A stretch of 64,000 bases of DNA from contig CM055318.2 in the NCBI GenBank assembly GCA_029255685.2, forward strand, positions 30,244,001 through 30,308,000, in the 5' to 3' direction. This DNA is from Silene conica (Eukaryota; Streptophyta; Magnoliopsida; Caryophyllales; Caryophyllaceae). Made by a program: the position numbers and the translations under genes. Below, in pieces: positions 33,180 to 45,766 of this stretch. Within the stretch, counting starts at the first letter, position 1. Every line of letters begins with the position of its first letter. The notes under the pieces were generated by a model that was not told the DNA's origin, did not search any database, and saw nothing but the letters and a program-made list of their open reading frames with translations.

Positions 33180-33325
33180 GTGAAAGAAAAATGAAGTGAA
33201 AAAGAAAAAGAAAAGAAACATGGAAAAGAAAAAGAGAAAAACAAAATGAGAAAAGTTTTGAAAAAACCAAAAAAGAGAAAATGTTGTATATATTTCGTTT
33301 TGACAAAAGAAAAGAAAAAGGTTAG
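33180..33325 (+). repeat. A/GA-rich tract (element C)
   Basis: AAGAAAAAGAAAAG-type runs, placed as in elements A and B; the copia element is inserted at its right edge. Confidence 0.7.
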
Positions 33326-33329
33326 AAAC

Positions 33330-34202
33330 TGTTGGAGTAAATGTCCTCCACAATGTGTGATTATTTGAGTAAATATTTTATAGGATCACACAGGGATACT
33401 TAGTATATTAATCAGTTGATTAACGTTTATCGGTAACGATTGGCTCACTAGAAGTTTGACGTTACTATCATTTGATGGCGATAATCAGCTGATCCCTAAA
33501 GGTCACACCTATAGGATAGTACTGAGAACTGTGATTATATATTGATATAATTACATAAATGCTAAACTTAGCTAGATGTAGGTAAGTAGATGATAAACAT
33601 TTAATATGATTAAATAATAACTAGGAGAAATGAATTAAATGTTAATTCTAATAAATATATATAAAAGTTATATTTATTAATTAAATTTTAATATATGATA
33701 GAATAATATAATTAAGATTAATTAATTATAAGATAAGGAAGTTCGGAATAAGGAAACTGACTCAAAATATTATATTATAATGAGGTTTCCTAATTTAAGT
33801 ACAATACCAACACAACCCAAAACCCTATATATGGAAGGTTTTGGCCGTGAGGTTGGGACACAAGAAGAAAACAACTTTTCCTCTCTTATTCTCTTTTATT
33901 AGTTTATCATCTTAATCCCAAAATAAATCCTCTAAAATAATTAATAGTAATTTAGGAGGAGCTTTGAGGGAAACTTTCTCAGTCGTCTTGGGTGCAATCT
34001 AAGGAGAACTTCTACCTTGAAGTTTGGGTTTATACTAGGTTGTTCTTAGGCCGATCTCATATAGGACCGAAGGTTACTTCTATGATACTTGTCCTATTAT
34101 TTCAGTTCTATTGTCTTAATATCAATTCGTTTTTGATATAATCCTTGGCAGTATTAATCAAGTTAATACTTTTATGAGTAATTTAAGAAATTATTTCCTT
34201 CA
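33330..34202 (+). repeat. 5' LTR of the older copia element (873 bp)
   Basis: Starts TGTTGGAG, ends CCTTCA. It lacks a 67-bp segment present in the 3' LTR at about 41386-41452. Confidence 0.9.
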
Positions 34203-34204
34203 AG

Positions 34205-34217
34205 TGGTATCAGAGCC
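34205..34217 (+). promoter_or_regulatory. Primer binding site, initiator tRNA-Met type
   Basis: TGGTATCAGAGCC starts two bases after the 5' LTR. Confidence 0.9.
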
Positions 34218-36260
34218 ATTGTTCAAAATCGTTTTGATAATTAATTGAGAATTAAAATCCCACGGCACACATATTTTTCACGGTTTATAAAAAAAAAAAG
34301 TTTTTTTTCGGTCTGTTTTTTTTATGATATGTCACGACTAGAATATTTTTTAGTTCACGTTTTTTGGGTTTCGTTTTTTTTTATTTAGTTATTTTAATTG
34401 TTAAAATAATTATTATGTGATGATGCTCATAACAATGATATAGATCAATGATTATTAAAAGTTCAATCAAGATATTGTTAGAATTAGATTAATTTGTTTT
34501 AAATTGTTAAGATGAATGAATATTGTTCACATGAAATAAAAAGTTAATCTTGATGACAATATTTGGAAATTTTTAAAACCTAATATGATTAGAACTATAA
34601 CACGAAATTATGAGAAGATTTTTGTGCTACTATGAGTGATTTTAAGAAAGTTCACGAATTAGTAAAGTTTCCAAAATCTATTTCTACCTTGATTATACCA
34701 TTTAAGGAAATAGTATAATATCCTATGAATATGTCAATTTACATGATATTATTTGATAATATGAGTAATTGCCTTTTTTTAACAAAAAAAAAAGTGTAAA
34801 CTTGGACCGTAAGTTTTTTTTTTTTTTTTTTTTTTTTTTTATTTTTTTTTCAGCCCTACCCTCAATTTTGTGATTTGTTTCTTTTGTTATTATGAATATT
34901 ATATGATAATTTATATTAACTAAATTATAAATAAAGATTTATAATTAGAACAAATTTATAACAAAAAAGGGGTATTAAACCGTAAAATTGGATTTTAGGG
35001 TTATTTTTTTTGTTTTCGTTTTTATTTATATTATGAGATAATATTCATATTAACTAAATTATAAAAAATGTTTTGTAATTGTAACAGTTTTTTTTCGAAA
35101 AAAAAGGGGTATAACCGTGTGATTGCCGTGGGAAATAAAGAAAATAAACGAAAATTATTTGATAATTTTTCGGTTACTTAATCATTTATTTATTTTAAAA
35201 GGTTGATACTTACTAGATTCTAAAATTGTTTAGAATTTATTTGGATTATGGTTTACATGTGTGACATGTAATTTTAAAATTAATGGTGGTTTGGGTAATA
35301 TTGCATTATGAATGTTTTATTATATTATTAATGATATTGTTTTTCAATGAAGGTTGAATTTATTTTTACAATTGTTGTCAAGTATAATCATGTAATCTAT
35401 TGTGGCTTTAGTTTTTGGTTACTTTTCGGTAATGGTGGAAAGTAATCAAGTGATGTAATTTATGAGATCTCGCATCTCCGCTTTGTATTTTAATTTTTCT
35501 TTATTTTAGATTAAATGTAAATAGGATTTACATTGTAATAGCTTAGAACAAAGAAGAAAAAGAAGAAGAGGAGTTTGATGCATCCGGGTCTCTACTTCCA
35601 GTTTACATCTCAAGACGAAGAACGGTGATCCTTGAAGCTTCTAGGGTCCATATGATTGGATTCCAAGTTGTATTTACTGTTTTTCATAGGATAAGTCACA
35701 CTAGGATTTTAATGTTTTATACGTTCTTATCTTTATTGCTTAAATGTTGCATATCATTATGTTCCACCTAAACCAAACCACCTATATGCATGTAAAATGA
35801 CTCATGTAGATTATTTTGCATTTTGGCATATGATGTTTTATTTTGCCATCACTCATTCCTACTCATATCAAATAGTTCACTTAAATGAGTTTAAAATAGT
35901 GATGAGATCTCACTCTATATAAGACCTGTTGTTATCTCCATATGGACCCCTTCTACCTCGGGTAAGTAGTGTGTTGTGACCTAGTTGAACTCAACACAAT
36001 GATTCAATCAAGCTATTGAAATCATTGTGGACTAATAGATAAATTTAAGAAATTTATCGACTAAGAGTTCTAATGTAGAACCAATTAAAGGGTTAACTCA
36101 CCAAATCGGGATTTGGGTCTTGGGATACATTATATAATTCGTTGAGTGAGATCGATTATATTATGTTGTATAGTTTTGTTTAAAAAGATTTTAAATTTAA
36201 TGATTTCTCATGTTTATTTATTTTTCTCATTTGTAGATCATTTAATATCTGCCTTTTAAA
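34218..36260 (+). other. Long untranslated leader of the older copia element
   Basis: About 2 kb of AT-rich DNA without an ORF. It includes a poly-T run (about 34815-34840) and two diverged tandem copies of a ~115-bp unit (about 34885-35000 and 35023-35125, sharing ATATTAACTAAATTATAAA and AAAGGGGTAT). Confidence 0.65.
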
Positions 36261-39200
36261 ATGACTGATCCAAATGCAACTCCGGGCCCTAGCGCTACCC
36301 TCACTAGGGAGTCGTGGTTACGCTCTTTTATGGACCACGTCTCCTACAATCAGAACTCCCGCCTTAAGAATGATGAGAGTAACTATACCGATTGGGAGGC
36401 AGCATTACGCAATGCTGCCATTGCTGACGGTAAATTAAAGTATTTGGTTGAGCCAATACCGGCTGAACCAACTGCAAGGACTGGAGCCCAACGAACTGCA
36501 TATGATGAGTTCGTTCGTGAAGCTGGTGCAATTAAGAATGTACTTATTAATGCAATGGAAATCAATTTGCAGCGCCGCTTCATTTCACAAGGTGCGAATA
36601 AGATTTTCACCACCCTTACCAATGAATTCTCGCAAGCTCCGAGAATCATAAGATATGACGCAATAGTCCGCTTCTTCGAAGTTAAACTGTCCAAGGGCCA
36701 AGCTGTTAGCCCACACATCCTCAAGATGATTGAGAATGTGGAAGTTCTGGAGTCTCTCGGTTGCAAGAATGAGGAGTCAATCATTGTAGACCGAATCTTA
36801 TACTCTCTTCATGATGGGTTCACGTAATTTAGGGTGAATTATAACATGAATGACATGAAGAAAAGTCTTCATGAGCTCCACTCTCAGCTCGTGCAAGCTG
36901 AGATTGATCTCAATTTGAGTGGGAGTGCTAAGAAGTACGTCCTTGTCATACAAGCTAATTGGAAGGGAAAGGGAAAGACAAAGGCTCCCTTAAATGTTAA
37001 GAAGCCTCAGTTCAAAAGAAAGCAGCCGAAGCCCAAGAGTGGACCTGGTGAGACCAGTAACTCAAAGGCCAAAACTAAGAGCAAAGGGAAAGAGGGAGAG
37101 TGCCACCATTGCCACGAGTCTGGGCATTGGAAAAGGAACTGCCCTAAGTACCTCGAGGATATCAAGGATGGACGAGTGACAGCCACATGTATATCATCAT
37201 TTATTCATATGATTGAAATAAACCATGCAAGTTCAGCAACATGGGTATTTGATACTGGTTGTGGTTCTCACTTGTGTAATCACTTGCAGGGTTTAAGGAA
37301 CGTCCACAAACTTGAGAAAGGGGATGTTGACCTTCGTGTTGGAAATGGAGCAAAGGTTGCACCTGTCTCCATAGGAACTTATGTACTCAAACTACCTAGT
37401 GGTTTCGAGTTATTTTTAAATAATTGTTATTTTGTTCCTAATTTGTCGAAAAACATTATTTCTATTTCTGTTTTGGATACCGAAGGATTTTGTTTTAAGA
37501 TTAAGCACAATTGTTGTACTTTTTCATTAAACGATATGATTTATGGAAAAGCTGTTTCCGTAAACGGAATATATGTTTTAGACCAAACCACCGAGGTTTA
37601 TCATGTGAATAATAAAAGGGCTAAAACAGGTGATAAAGAAAAAACGTATCTATGACATTGTCGAATGGGACACATCAATGAAAAACGCGTAGAGAAACTC
37701 ATTAAGAATGGGTCAATACCACCATTTCATTACGAATCAATTGGTACGTGTGAATCATGTCTCATAAAAAAGATGACTCGTATTTCCTTTAAAAGTATTG
37801 GAATGCGAGCTAGTGTTCTTCTAGGACTCATACATACAGATGTATGTGGTCCTATGACAATCACAGCAAGAGACGGCTATAAATATTTCATCACTTTTAC
37901 GGATGATTTAAGTAGATACGGGTATGTCTATTTAATGAAACATAAAAGTGAATCCTTTGACAAGTTTGATCAACACCTGAAAGACTGTGGTATTGTATCG
38001 CAGTTGACTTCACCTGGAACATACACCACAATTAAATGGTGTATCTGAACGGATAAATCGAACTTTATTAGATATGGTTCGATCCATGATGAGACACACG
38101 GTTGTGCCTGATTCATTGTGGGGATTTGCTCTTCAATCGGCTGCTCTAATACTTAACCGAAGTCCGACTAAAGTAGCAGACAAGACTCCATATGAGATGT
38201 GGAAAGGAAAAGTTCCTGACTTGTCTTTTATTCGGGTTTGGGGCTGTGAAGCTTATGTAAAGTGGAGACACGAAGACAAGCTAGGCCCACGATCGGTCAA
38301 GACTTACTTTGTAGGTTACCCCAAAAGAATTTTTGGTCACTACTTTTACTCACCTACCGAACAAAGAGTGTTTGTTGCGGCTAGTGCGAAGTTTTTAGAG
38401 AAAGAGTTTCTCTCGAACAAACAGAGTAGTAGAACTTTTGATCTGTCAGAGGTTCAAGAACCAGAAACCAACAGTGTGATGGAAGAAAGTCTTCGTTCCA
38501 CATCTGCTGTGGTATCCATTCCAGAGGAACCTAGGAGGACGGTTCGAGTTTCTCACCCCCCAGACCGATACATTGGTATGGTTGAGGAAGGTGGTGCAGA
38601 AAACCTATTACTCCTTGAGAGTAACGAACCAGCTACCTACAAAGGAGCCATGACATGTTCCGACTCTAAGCTATGGCTCAAAGCCATGCAGTCCGAAATA
38701 GATTCCATGCAAGAGAATCAAGTATGGGATTTGGTTGATTTGCCTAAAAAGATAAAATCCCTACAGTGCAAATGGCTTTATAAGATAAAGCGTGCACTAG
38801 ATGAACAACCAGATGTTTATAAAGCACGATTGGTGGCAAAAGGTTTCACTCAAGTACACGGGTTGCACTATGATGAGGTATTTGCTCCAGTCGTAATGCT
38901 TAGATCTATTCGGATTATCTTAGTGATAACCGCATTTCATGATTATGAGATCTGGCAAATGGATGTGAAAACCGCCTTCTTAAACGGGTTTTTGGAAGAA
39001 GAACTGTATATGATACAGCCTGAGGGTTTCATCGATCCTAAACATCCTAAGAAAGTGAGCAAGCTCAAGCGTTCCATCTATGGACTTAAGCAAGCATCAA
39101 GGAGTTGGAATCATCGTTTTGATGACGTGATAAAACAGAACGGATTCATTCGAAGTGTCGAAGAACCATGTCTGTATATCAAGTCAAGTGGGAGTAAAAT

Positions 39201-40202
39201 CGTATTCCTAGTATTATATGTAGATGATATACTACTAATTAGAAATGACATTCTCATGCTTTCGTCGGTTAAGACATGGTTAAAGAACCATTTTAAAATG
39301 AAAGATTTGGGTGAGCACAGAGGATTCTAGGCATCCGCATCTATAGAGATAGATCGAAAAGGATGTTAGCATTGAGTCAAGAAGATTATATAGATAAGAT
39401 TCTTGATAGATTCAGTATGACAAACTCCAAGATAGGTTACCTTCCTGTTGTTCATGGGGTGCATCTGAGTAAGAAACAATCACCTACAACACCGGAAGAA
39501 ACTGAACGCATGAGTCAGATACCTTATGCTTCGGCAGTAGGGTCGATCATGTATGCCATGATGTTCACACGTCCTGACGTGGCATATGCATTGAGTATGG
39601 TCAGCCGTTACCAAAATAATCCAAGTGAAAGTCACTGGATAGTCGTCAAGAACATCCTTAAGTACTTACGAAGGACTAAGGATTGGGCACTGGTATATGG
39701 TGGAGACATGGAGCTAAGTGCTAAGGGTTACACAGATGCTAGTTTCCAAACCGATCGTGATGATTCTAAATCTCAATCGGGTTTTGTCTTTACTCTTAAT
39801 GATGGAGCAGTCAGTTGGAAGAGTTCCAAGCAGAGCGTTACAACAGATTCTACAACCGAGTCTGAGTACTTGGCAGCTTCCGAAGCTGCAAAGGAAGCTA
39901 TTTGGATGCGTCATTTCTTAGAAAGACTAAAAGTAGTACCTAGTGTGAAAGATCCAATCACCCTTTATTGTGATAATAGTGGTGCAATCTTCCAGGCTAA
40001 GGAGCCTAAGTCTAGCAACAAATCTAGACATGTACTCAGAAAAGCCCATCTGATAAGAGATTACATGGAGCAAAAGGAGATAGCATTGTGCAAGATTGGA
40101 ACGGATAACAACATTGCTGATCCGCTGACTAAGGCACTACCGCATAATAAACATGAAGGGCACATCTCATCCATGGGGATAAAGCATGTTCTAGAATTGT
40201 AA
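36261..40202 (+). pseudogene. Copia gag-pol with two nonsense codons, an integrase deletion and two frameshifts
   Basis: Gag starts at 36261; its frame is stopped by TAA at 36825 (probably from CAA) and resumes at 36828. The CCHC knuckle CHHCHESGHWKRNC lies near 37105 and the protease motif WVFDTGCGSHLC near 37230. A TGA at 37653, probably from the Trp of the WHCR..GH motif, precedes the integrase. The integrase keeps HTDVCGP but jumps at about 37970 from SFDKF to the HLKDCGI block, losing the second catalytic Asp. A 4-base insertion near 38025 then shifts the frame. RT (FQ-like [34 protein letters not shown]) lies in 38074-39330. A 1-base loss near 39315 precedes RNase H (YTDASFQTD, TTESEYLAASEA, LYCDNSGAI). 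Confidence 0.92.
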
Positions 40203-40960
40203 TAAACATTATTTGATTGATGTTTGATCATTTCAAATTATTAATTAATAAAATCATTGAATTTCTTTATATTGTATTACATGTGGATTGTACGACAATT
40301 TTGAACACCATACAATGAACTATTTTACTTTATATGTCTGTTTTTGTTCGTAAACACCAATAGGAGCTGATAACTCAGGTGATTATTTTGTTAGTTGAAG
40401 GATGAAAGGTTCAATATTCCATAAGTCAAGCGTCTAACTGATCAATAACAAATATGGGTATATGATATCGCATAGGACATAGTGACCACAACATAGAGTC
40501 CTAAATGTTAAGATACATTAGGTGCTTGGTCGTGGATGGGACGTCTATCGTGATTCCTAAAGTCGTTTCTTTTGACCATTGTTTATTTCATGCTATATAG
40601 ACAGTTTTTGGGTGGCTTTGGTTTCTGTCCTAGGTCGCACCGTAAAAGGAGACCAATCGGACTTTTACTGGGTCATTTCATGCTCTGCTTCCATCGGCAG
40701 GTCATAAGTCAAGGAAAATATCCAGCCTTTATCAGGTTTTATATATATTTCTCAGGGTCACTCGAGGAGTAGTAACTTAAACGCATGGCCATGCTCGAAT
40801 ATGATTCGTATCAGTTATGTTGCTCTCTAGTCGAGGAAACCACTCCTGATATGATTACTTGGGAGATACGACCTTGTAAGGTAAGACCTTGCAATTTGTC
40901 TTCCATTGAGTGAGAGAATAATGCATGGATATGAGAATCGTAATCGCACACACACTTGTA
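40203..40960 (+). other. 3' untranslated region of the older copia element
   Basis: No ORF of note; ordinary copia 3' non-coding DNA between RNase H and the polypurine tract. Confidence 0.6.
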
Positions 40961-40975
40961 GGACAAGTGGGAGAT
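40961..40975 (+). promoter_or_regulatory. Polypurine tract of the older copia element
   Basis: GGACAAGTGGGAGAT immediately precedes the LTR start TGTTGG. Confidence 0.85.
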
Positions 40976-41915
40976 TGTTGGAGTAAATGTCCTCCATAGT
41001 GTGTGATTATTTGAGTAAATCTTTCACAGGATCACACATGGATGCTTAGTATATTAATCAGTTGATTAACGTTTATCGGTAACGATTGGCTCACTAGAAG
41101 TTTGACGTTACTGTCATATGATGGCGATAATCAGCTGATCCCTAAAGGTCACACCTATAGGATAGTACTGAGAAATGTGATTATATATTGATATAATTAC
41201 ATAAATGCTAAACTTAGCTAGATGTAGTTAAGTAGATGATAAACATTTAATATGATTAAATAATGACTAGGAGAAATGAATTAAATGTTAATTCTAATAA
41301 ATATATATAAAAGTTATATTTATTAATTATATTTTAATATATGATAGAATAATATAATTGGGATTAATTAATTATAAGATAATTAATTAATATTCTCCGG
41401 GAATTAAATTTGTACACCGAAAAATATTAAAATATATATGATATTTTAAGGAAGTTCGGAATAAGGAAACTGACTCAAAATATTATATTATAATGAGGTT
41501 TCCTAATTGAAGTACAATACCAACACAAACCAAAACCTATATATGGAGGGTTTCGGCCGTGAGGTTGGGGACACAAGAAGAAAACAGTTTTTCCTCTCTT
41601 ATTCTCTTTTATTAGTTTATCATCTTAATCCCAAAATAAATCCTCTAAAATAATTAATAGTAATTTAGGAGGAGCTTTGAGGGAATCTTTCTCAATCGTC
41701 TTGGGTGCAATCTAAGGAGAACTTCTACCTTGAAGTTTGGGTTTATACTAGGTTGTTCTTAGGCCGATCTCATATAGGACCAGAGGTTACTTCTATGATC
41801 ATTGTCCTATTATTTCAGTTCTATTGTCTTAATATCAATTCGTTTTTGATATAATCATTGACAGTATTAATTAAGTTAATACTTTTATGAGTAATTTAAG
41901 AAATTATTTCCTTCA
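40976..41915 (+). repeat. 3' LTR of the older copia element (940 bp)
   Basis: Same ends as the 5' LTR, with the additional 67 bp. The right-hand target duplication GAAAC follows. Confidence 0.9.
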
Positions 41916-42959
41916 GAAACAACTCCCTTCCATTAATGGGAGATAGAAAAAGTCGTTGTTACAATAATATGGTCTTTTGATGTTTTTTTCCAATCGAGTC
42001 GGGTTTACACAATTTTTGCATTTGATTTGATTTTCAAGTCTTTTTTTAGGGTGTGGACGTTGTTCGTTGTATTTGAATAATGACCGTTTCAAAAAGATGG
42101 TGATGGGCTTAACTTTTCCAATGTAAGCTGGGTTTGTGCAATTTTTGCTCGGTTTTGTTAAAACTGAAGTTAGGGCATAGGCGTTATTTAACTGTTGCAA
42201 TAAGGTGTTGGTTTGAATTTGGCAATCATTCTTGGTCCTTGAGCCTCAAATGCTATAACGGTGCTTGCACCAAACCATTTTTACCTAACCCAAGCCCCAT
42301 TACAACCTTGTTGTTCTCTTTACGTGCACTTGACATTTTCTTCTGGATAATTGGATGGAGTACCATATTAGATTGCGGGCATGCTTCGCAAGTCGTCGTG
42401 GTAGGTGAGTGATTTTGGTTACTAATTGTCACAAAAATCACCCTGTTCTTTCATTGTGTGATGAGTGAAACCCGTGAGAGTCGGTACGTAGGCTTTTCTT
42501 ATTGGTCATAGGCTTAACATGGAGTCGAATCTTGTGTGTGTCGTGTCATTATCGGGAGTATAGCTTAGTGCTTCCTCTTGCCTGCCTTGAATTCGTTTCT
42601 TGGCATTTGGTGATGTCATATTGGTTGCTTTAGCTCAATTTAGGGATTTGACGCCTTAGTTAGGCTTTGAGTCGACATCCTCCGCTATAGGCCGTATTTG
42701 TTTAGTTTTCAAACCCCGCTTAGATGAGGCGAGCAGTTGGATTTTCTCGATGCATATTGTTTGTTCATGTGTTTAGTTGTTTGTTTGCATAAAAAAATTT
42801 CTAGCAAGACTAAATTTGCCTTGCATTAGGGCATTCTACCTCACGGATGTCAAATTGTGAATTGAAAGGGCTACGGGTGTAGCTAAACCCGATTCGGCTT
42901 TTAGTTAGCTTAGTTAGTTTAGTTCTTGATTTTAAATAAGGGTATTAGTTCTTAATTCC
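41916..42959 (+). other. Non-coding 3' region of gypsy element C, right part
   Basis: No gene. TACCATATTAGATTGCGGGC (42361-42380) and GTGAGAGTC (about 42474) have counterparts in element A (TACCATATTAGATTGCCGGC at 4781-4800, GTGAGAGTC at about 4880), showing shared non-coding landmarks. Confidence 0.6.
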
Positions 42960-42997
42960 TTACTCGAGGACGAGTAAAGTTTAAGTGTGGGGAATTC
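42960..42997 (+). promoter_or_regulatory. AGGA-loop hairpin and polypurine tract of element C
   Basis: TTACTCG pairs perfectly with CGAGTAA (42971-42977) around AGGA. AGTTTAAGTGTGGGGAATTC follows and the LTR begins at 42998. Confidence 0.7.
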
Positions 42998-44433
42998 TGA
43001 TGAGTCCCATTTTAGTCATTATTTTCCTTGTTCTTCCCTTCGTTTTGACACCGTTTTGCGTGCCATTACTTGATTTTATTCCCCTTTGCCTCACTCTATT
43101 CTGCATATTTGGCTTCCATCTTGTAGAACATGAAGTGGGTTGAAGAAACGAGAGCAAACGAAGCGATTTTGATGCGAAAAAGGGAGAAAAAGTGAAGAAA
43201 TAACAAAGAGGGGCTCTCAGGCGGCCGACCGGTCTGCCGGTTGGGAATCCCAATTACCAAGACTGAGGCCAAAATCGAAGAAAAAAAGGAGTAATAGGGT
43301 CCACATCCGGTTGGCCGGCAGCCGGTGGACCGGCTGGGAACCCCTATTCTATACACAGACAAATTTCGAAGGTCAAAAGTTCAGAACCTCAAGATAGGGT
43401 CCTCCGCCAGTGCCCTGCCGGCAGCCGACTGACCGGCCCAACATACCTGACAACTTTTAGGCACTGTTCATTATTTTCACGCATTTCTAGGGTTTTAGAT
43501 TCTCAAGCTTACTTTCACATATAATCTTTCTTTATTTTTTTATAATCTTTTAGTTAATCATAGTTAGATAGTCTTAATCTTTCCTTAGCAAGTTCAATAG
43601 TTACATTTGGGTATTTGGTTGTATTTTGAAGAGATTTGAGAGAATTCTTCATTTGTACCCAAGTTCAATAGAATTCCAAACTTTAATGCAAGTATTGGTA
43701 TTATCTTTCTTCCCTCTTCTTAGTTTTATCCATTTGTTTACATTTGTTCTTCTAGTTTTGTGTTGAATTGTTTACATTTCCAATAGTTAATATGTTAGCC
43801 TATTTCATTTCAATTGTTTACATTTGTGTTTCGAGTATGTGTGAGTAGACTCATTCTAGGGTTAGGGGTGTTCTATGTTGGGTTTTTAATGATGTTACTT
43901 GCTTAATATTATATTTAGTTGCTCTTTTGTTAAGGCCGTTCATAGTATGCATGCTAGGTGTTCGATGAAATGTCTCAACGACGGTTGGGCTTGATTTGTC
44001 ACTATTGTTTGTCTTTAGCGATAGTTCAGGACTTTCATATATATGCATGATTCTATGTTGGTTGAGTATGTTCATAGCGATAGCTAGGATTAATTTGACC
44101 TAAGGCGCGTTGACTCGAAAGACGAGACAAGCCGACACCGACTCATTGGAGTGACCTAGTTGACCCTTTGCATGTTTCGTTATCCACCCTTCGTAGTAAC
44201 CCCGACATCCTAGTTTCTTTAACATTTTTAATTTACATCTTTAGTTTTCATTCAGCTTAGTCTAAACAACCAATCAAACCAACCCTTTTTACCCCGACTA
44301 GACTTTGACTTAAACATGACTATACAAAAATCCCCACCATCCTTGTGTTCGACGCCGACTAAAATACTACTTTTAATTGGGTTTATAAATTTCTTTTGAT
44401 CGTAGGAAAGTGATGACAAACAACCCGTCATCA
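42998..44433 (+). repeat. 3' LTR of gypsy element C (1,436 bp)
   Basis: Begins TGATGAGTCCC after the polypurine tract and ends GTCATCA, so the termini are imperfect inverse copies. The next base begins a gypsy integrase fragment, the likely insertion target. Confidence 0.75.
43213..43436. repeat. CCGGCAGCCGG palindrome cluster in LTR C
   Basis: Three GC-rich units (about 43215-43251, 43303-43347, 43403-43436) contain CCGG-rich words and CCGGCAGCCGG-like cores; the first two also end in TTGGGAATCCC- or CTGGGAACCCC-like ends. The core resembles the array in LTR D at 28415. Confidence 0.75.
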
Positions 44434-44760
44434 CCTTGGAATGAGGTGAGCATGGATTTGATACTTGGTTTGCCGAGAACTCAAAGGGGTAAGGACTCAA
44501 TTATGATGGTTGTTGATCGATTCTCGAAGATGGCTCATTTTGTTCAATGTCATTAAACTGATGACGCTACGAATGTGGCTGATTTATACTACCGGGAGCG
44601 AGAGATCGTCCGATTACATGGGATACCTCTTAGAATTATTTCAGAAAGTGAGGTAAAGTTTCTTAGTTACTTTTGTAAAACGTTATGACGTTTAGTGGTA
44701 ACTAAGCTTTTTCCAGTACATCGCACCATCCATAAATAGATGGTCAGAACGACACCATCA
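44434..44760 (+). pseudogene. Gypsy (chromovirus-type) integrase core fragment
   Basis: Translation gives a typical integrase core with internal stops: [32 protein letters not shown], then after a [21 protein letters not shown], and in another frame STSHHP*IDGQN. The first catalytic Asp (SMD) is kept; the second conserved block reads SESEVKF where relatives usually have SDRDxKF. The N-terminal half is absent because the fragment starts at the edge of LTR C. It is dead. Confidence 0.8.
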
Positions 44761-45053
44761 GATTGAGGAAAGGAGATTTTGGCATGTGGAAATTTTGTCT
44801 GATTGTCTAAAATGCGTTGTTCAGATTGCAGGAATGGAACAATGACACCATCAGATTGAGGACGTCCTATGGGACATTGTACAAATGCGACCAGCATTTC
44901 ATTGCTTAAGTGTTAGTTATTTACCTAGAGTTTTAAATAAAATAATCCTTTGCCTTGCACGGGAAGCAATGGGAATGTAATAACATTCATTTGTGGCTGC
45001 TAAAAAAATAACGAGATCATGAGGAACAACTTTTTTTTTTCTGTTTTAGTGGA
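44761..45053. other. Spacer with a direct repeat
   Basis: GACACCATCAGATTGAGGA occurs at about 44752-44770 and again at about 44841-44859. Nothing else recognised. Confidence 0.5.
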
Positions 45054-45766
45054 AGTGTACACATGCCCGTCTAAGCCTAGGCGCTCTATGCGCAATGGCA
45101 CTGGGCGTCAAAATTTTGGGGCCCAAACTTGGCAAACCCATATGCTAATTTTTTTTTAAAAAAGAAATCTGACAAGAAGAGGAAGCTTTGTAGACAGTCA
45201 CACGCATCAATATCACAAATTTCAATTACTCCATATTCTCATCTCCTTCCCGAAAATAAAATTATTTTCTTTGTCTAAAAAAATTAATTCACCATCTTTA
45301 AATATGATTATCCCAAATCAAATCATCACAATAATTCTAATTCATACATCTTCTAATTCTTTTACTTTATTCAGTGGCTTTTCCGATACATTCATATTCA
45401 TCCCAAATCAATTCATTCGGTTACACTTGGGTTTCAAAGAAATCGAAATTGGTAATATTTCTTAACATTATATTTTTATTGAATAATTTGTATAATTCTG
45501 CATTAATTAAAATGTATTAATGATCGGAAATTCTGCATTTGTATTCTGCATTATTCTAATTTGTAGCAGTTCTGGAAGCAAAGATAAGTTAGCCGTAATT
45601 CTGCAGTAATTCTGCATTAATTAATGACGTAATTGGTAATTTGCACTTTGCAAGAGTTGGGAGTCGATCGGAAACCGTCAAACTGGACAAGTGACGTCAG
45701 TTCCGACAATTATTCTGGAATCCGCATCAATAAGGTTGTTTCGTTTCTTCACGTATTTTTAATATC

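Larger units (their letters stand above)
30833..33329 (+). other. Non-coding 3' region of gypsy element C, left part
   Basis: It holds two purine-tract phrases (GTGTGGGGAGGAAA near 31249; GCGTGGGGAGGGAAAA near 32125), an inserted TIR element (31311-31983), and an A/GA-rich tract (33180-33325) in which the copia element is inserted. The element resumes at 41916. Confidence 0.6.
33330..41915 (+). mobile_element. Complete but inactive Ty1/copia element
   Basis: LTRs at 33330-34202 and 40976-41915 both begin TGTTGGAGTAAATG and end CCTTCA. The target duplication GAAAC is present at 33325-33329 and 41916-41920. An initiator-Met primer site follows the 5' LTR and a purine tract precedes the 3' LTR. 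The LTRs differ by scattered substitutions and a 67-bp indel, so it is older than the copia element at 11338. Its gag-pol is broken in several places. Confidence 0.93.

Noticed and set aside
34205..34217. tRNA-Met fragment as a tRNA gene
   Set aside because: Only the 13-base primer complement is present; the rest of a tRNA is missing. The same holds at 20421-20435.
42996..43020. CTGATGAGTCCC at the LTR C start, like a hammerhead ribozyme core (retrozyme)
   Set aside because: No matching GAAA segment and no stem pairing follow; only half of the core is present.
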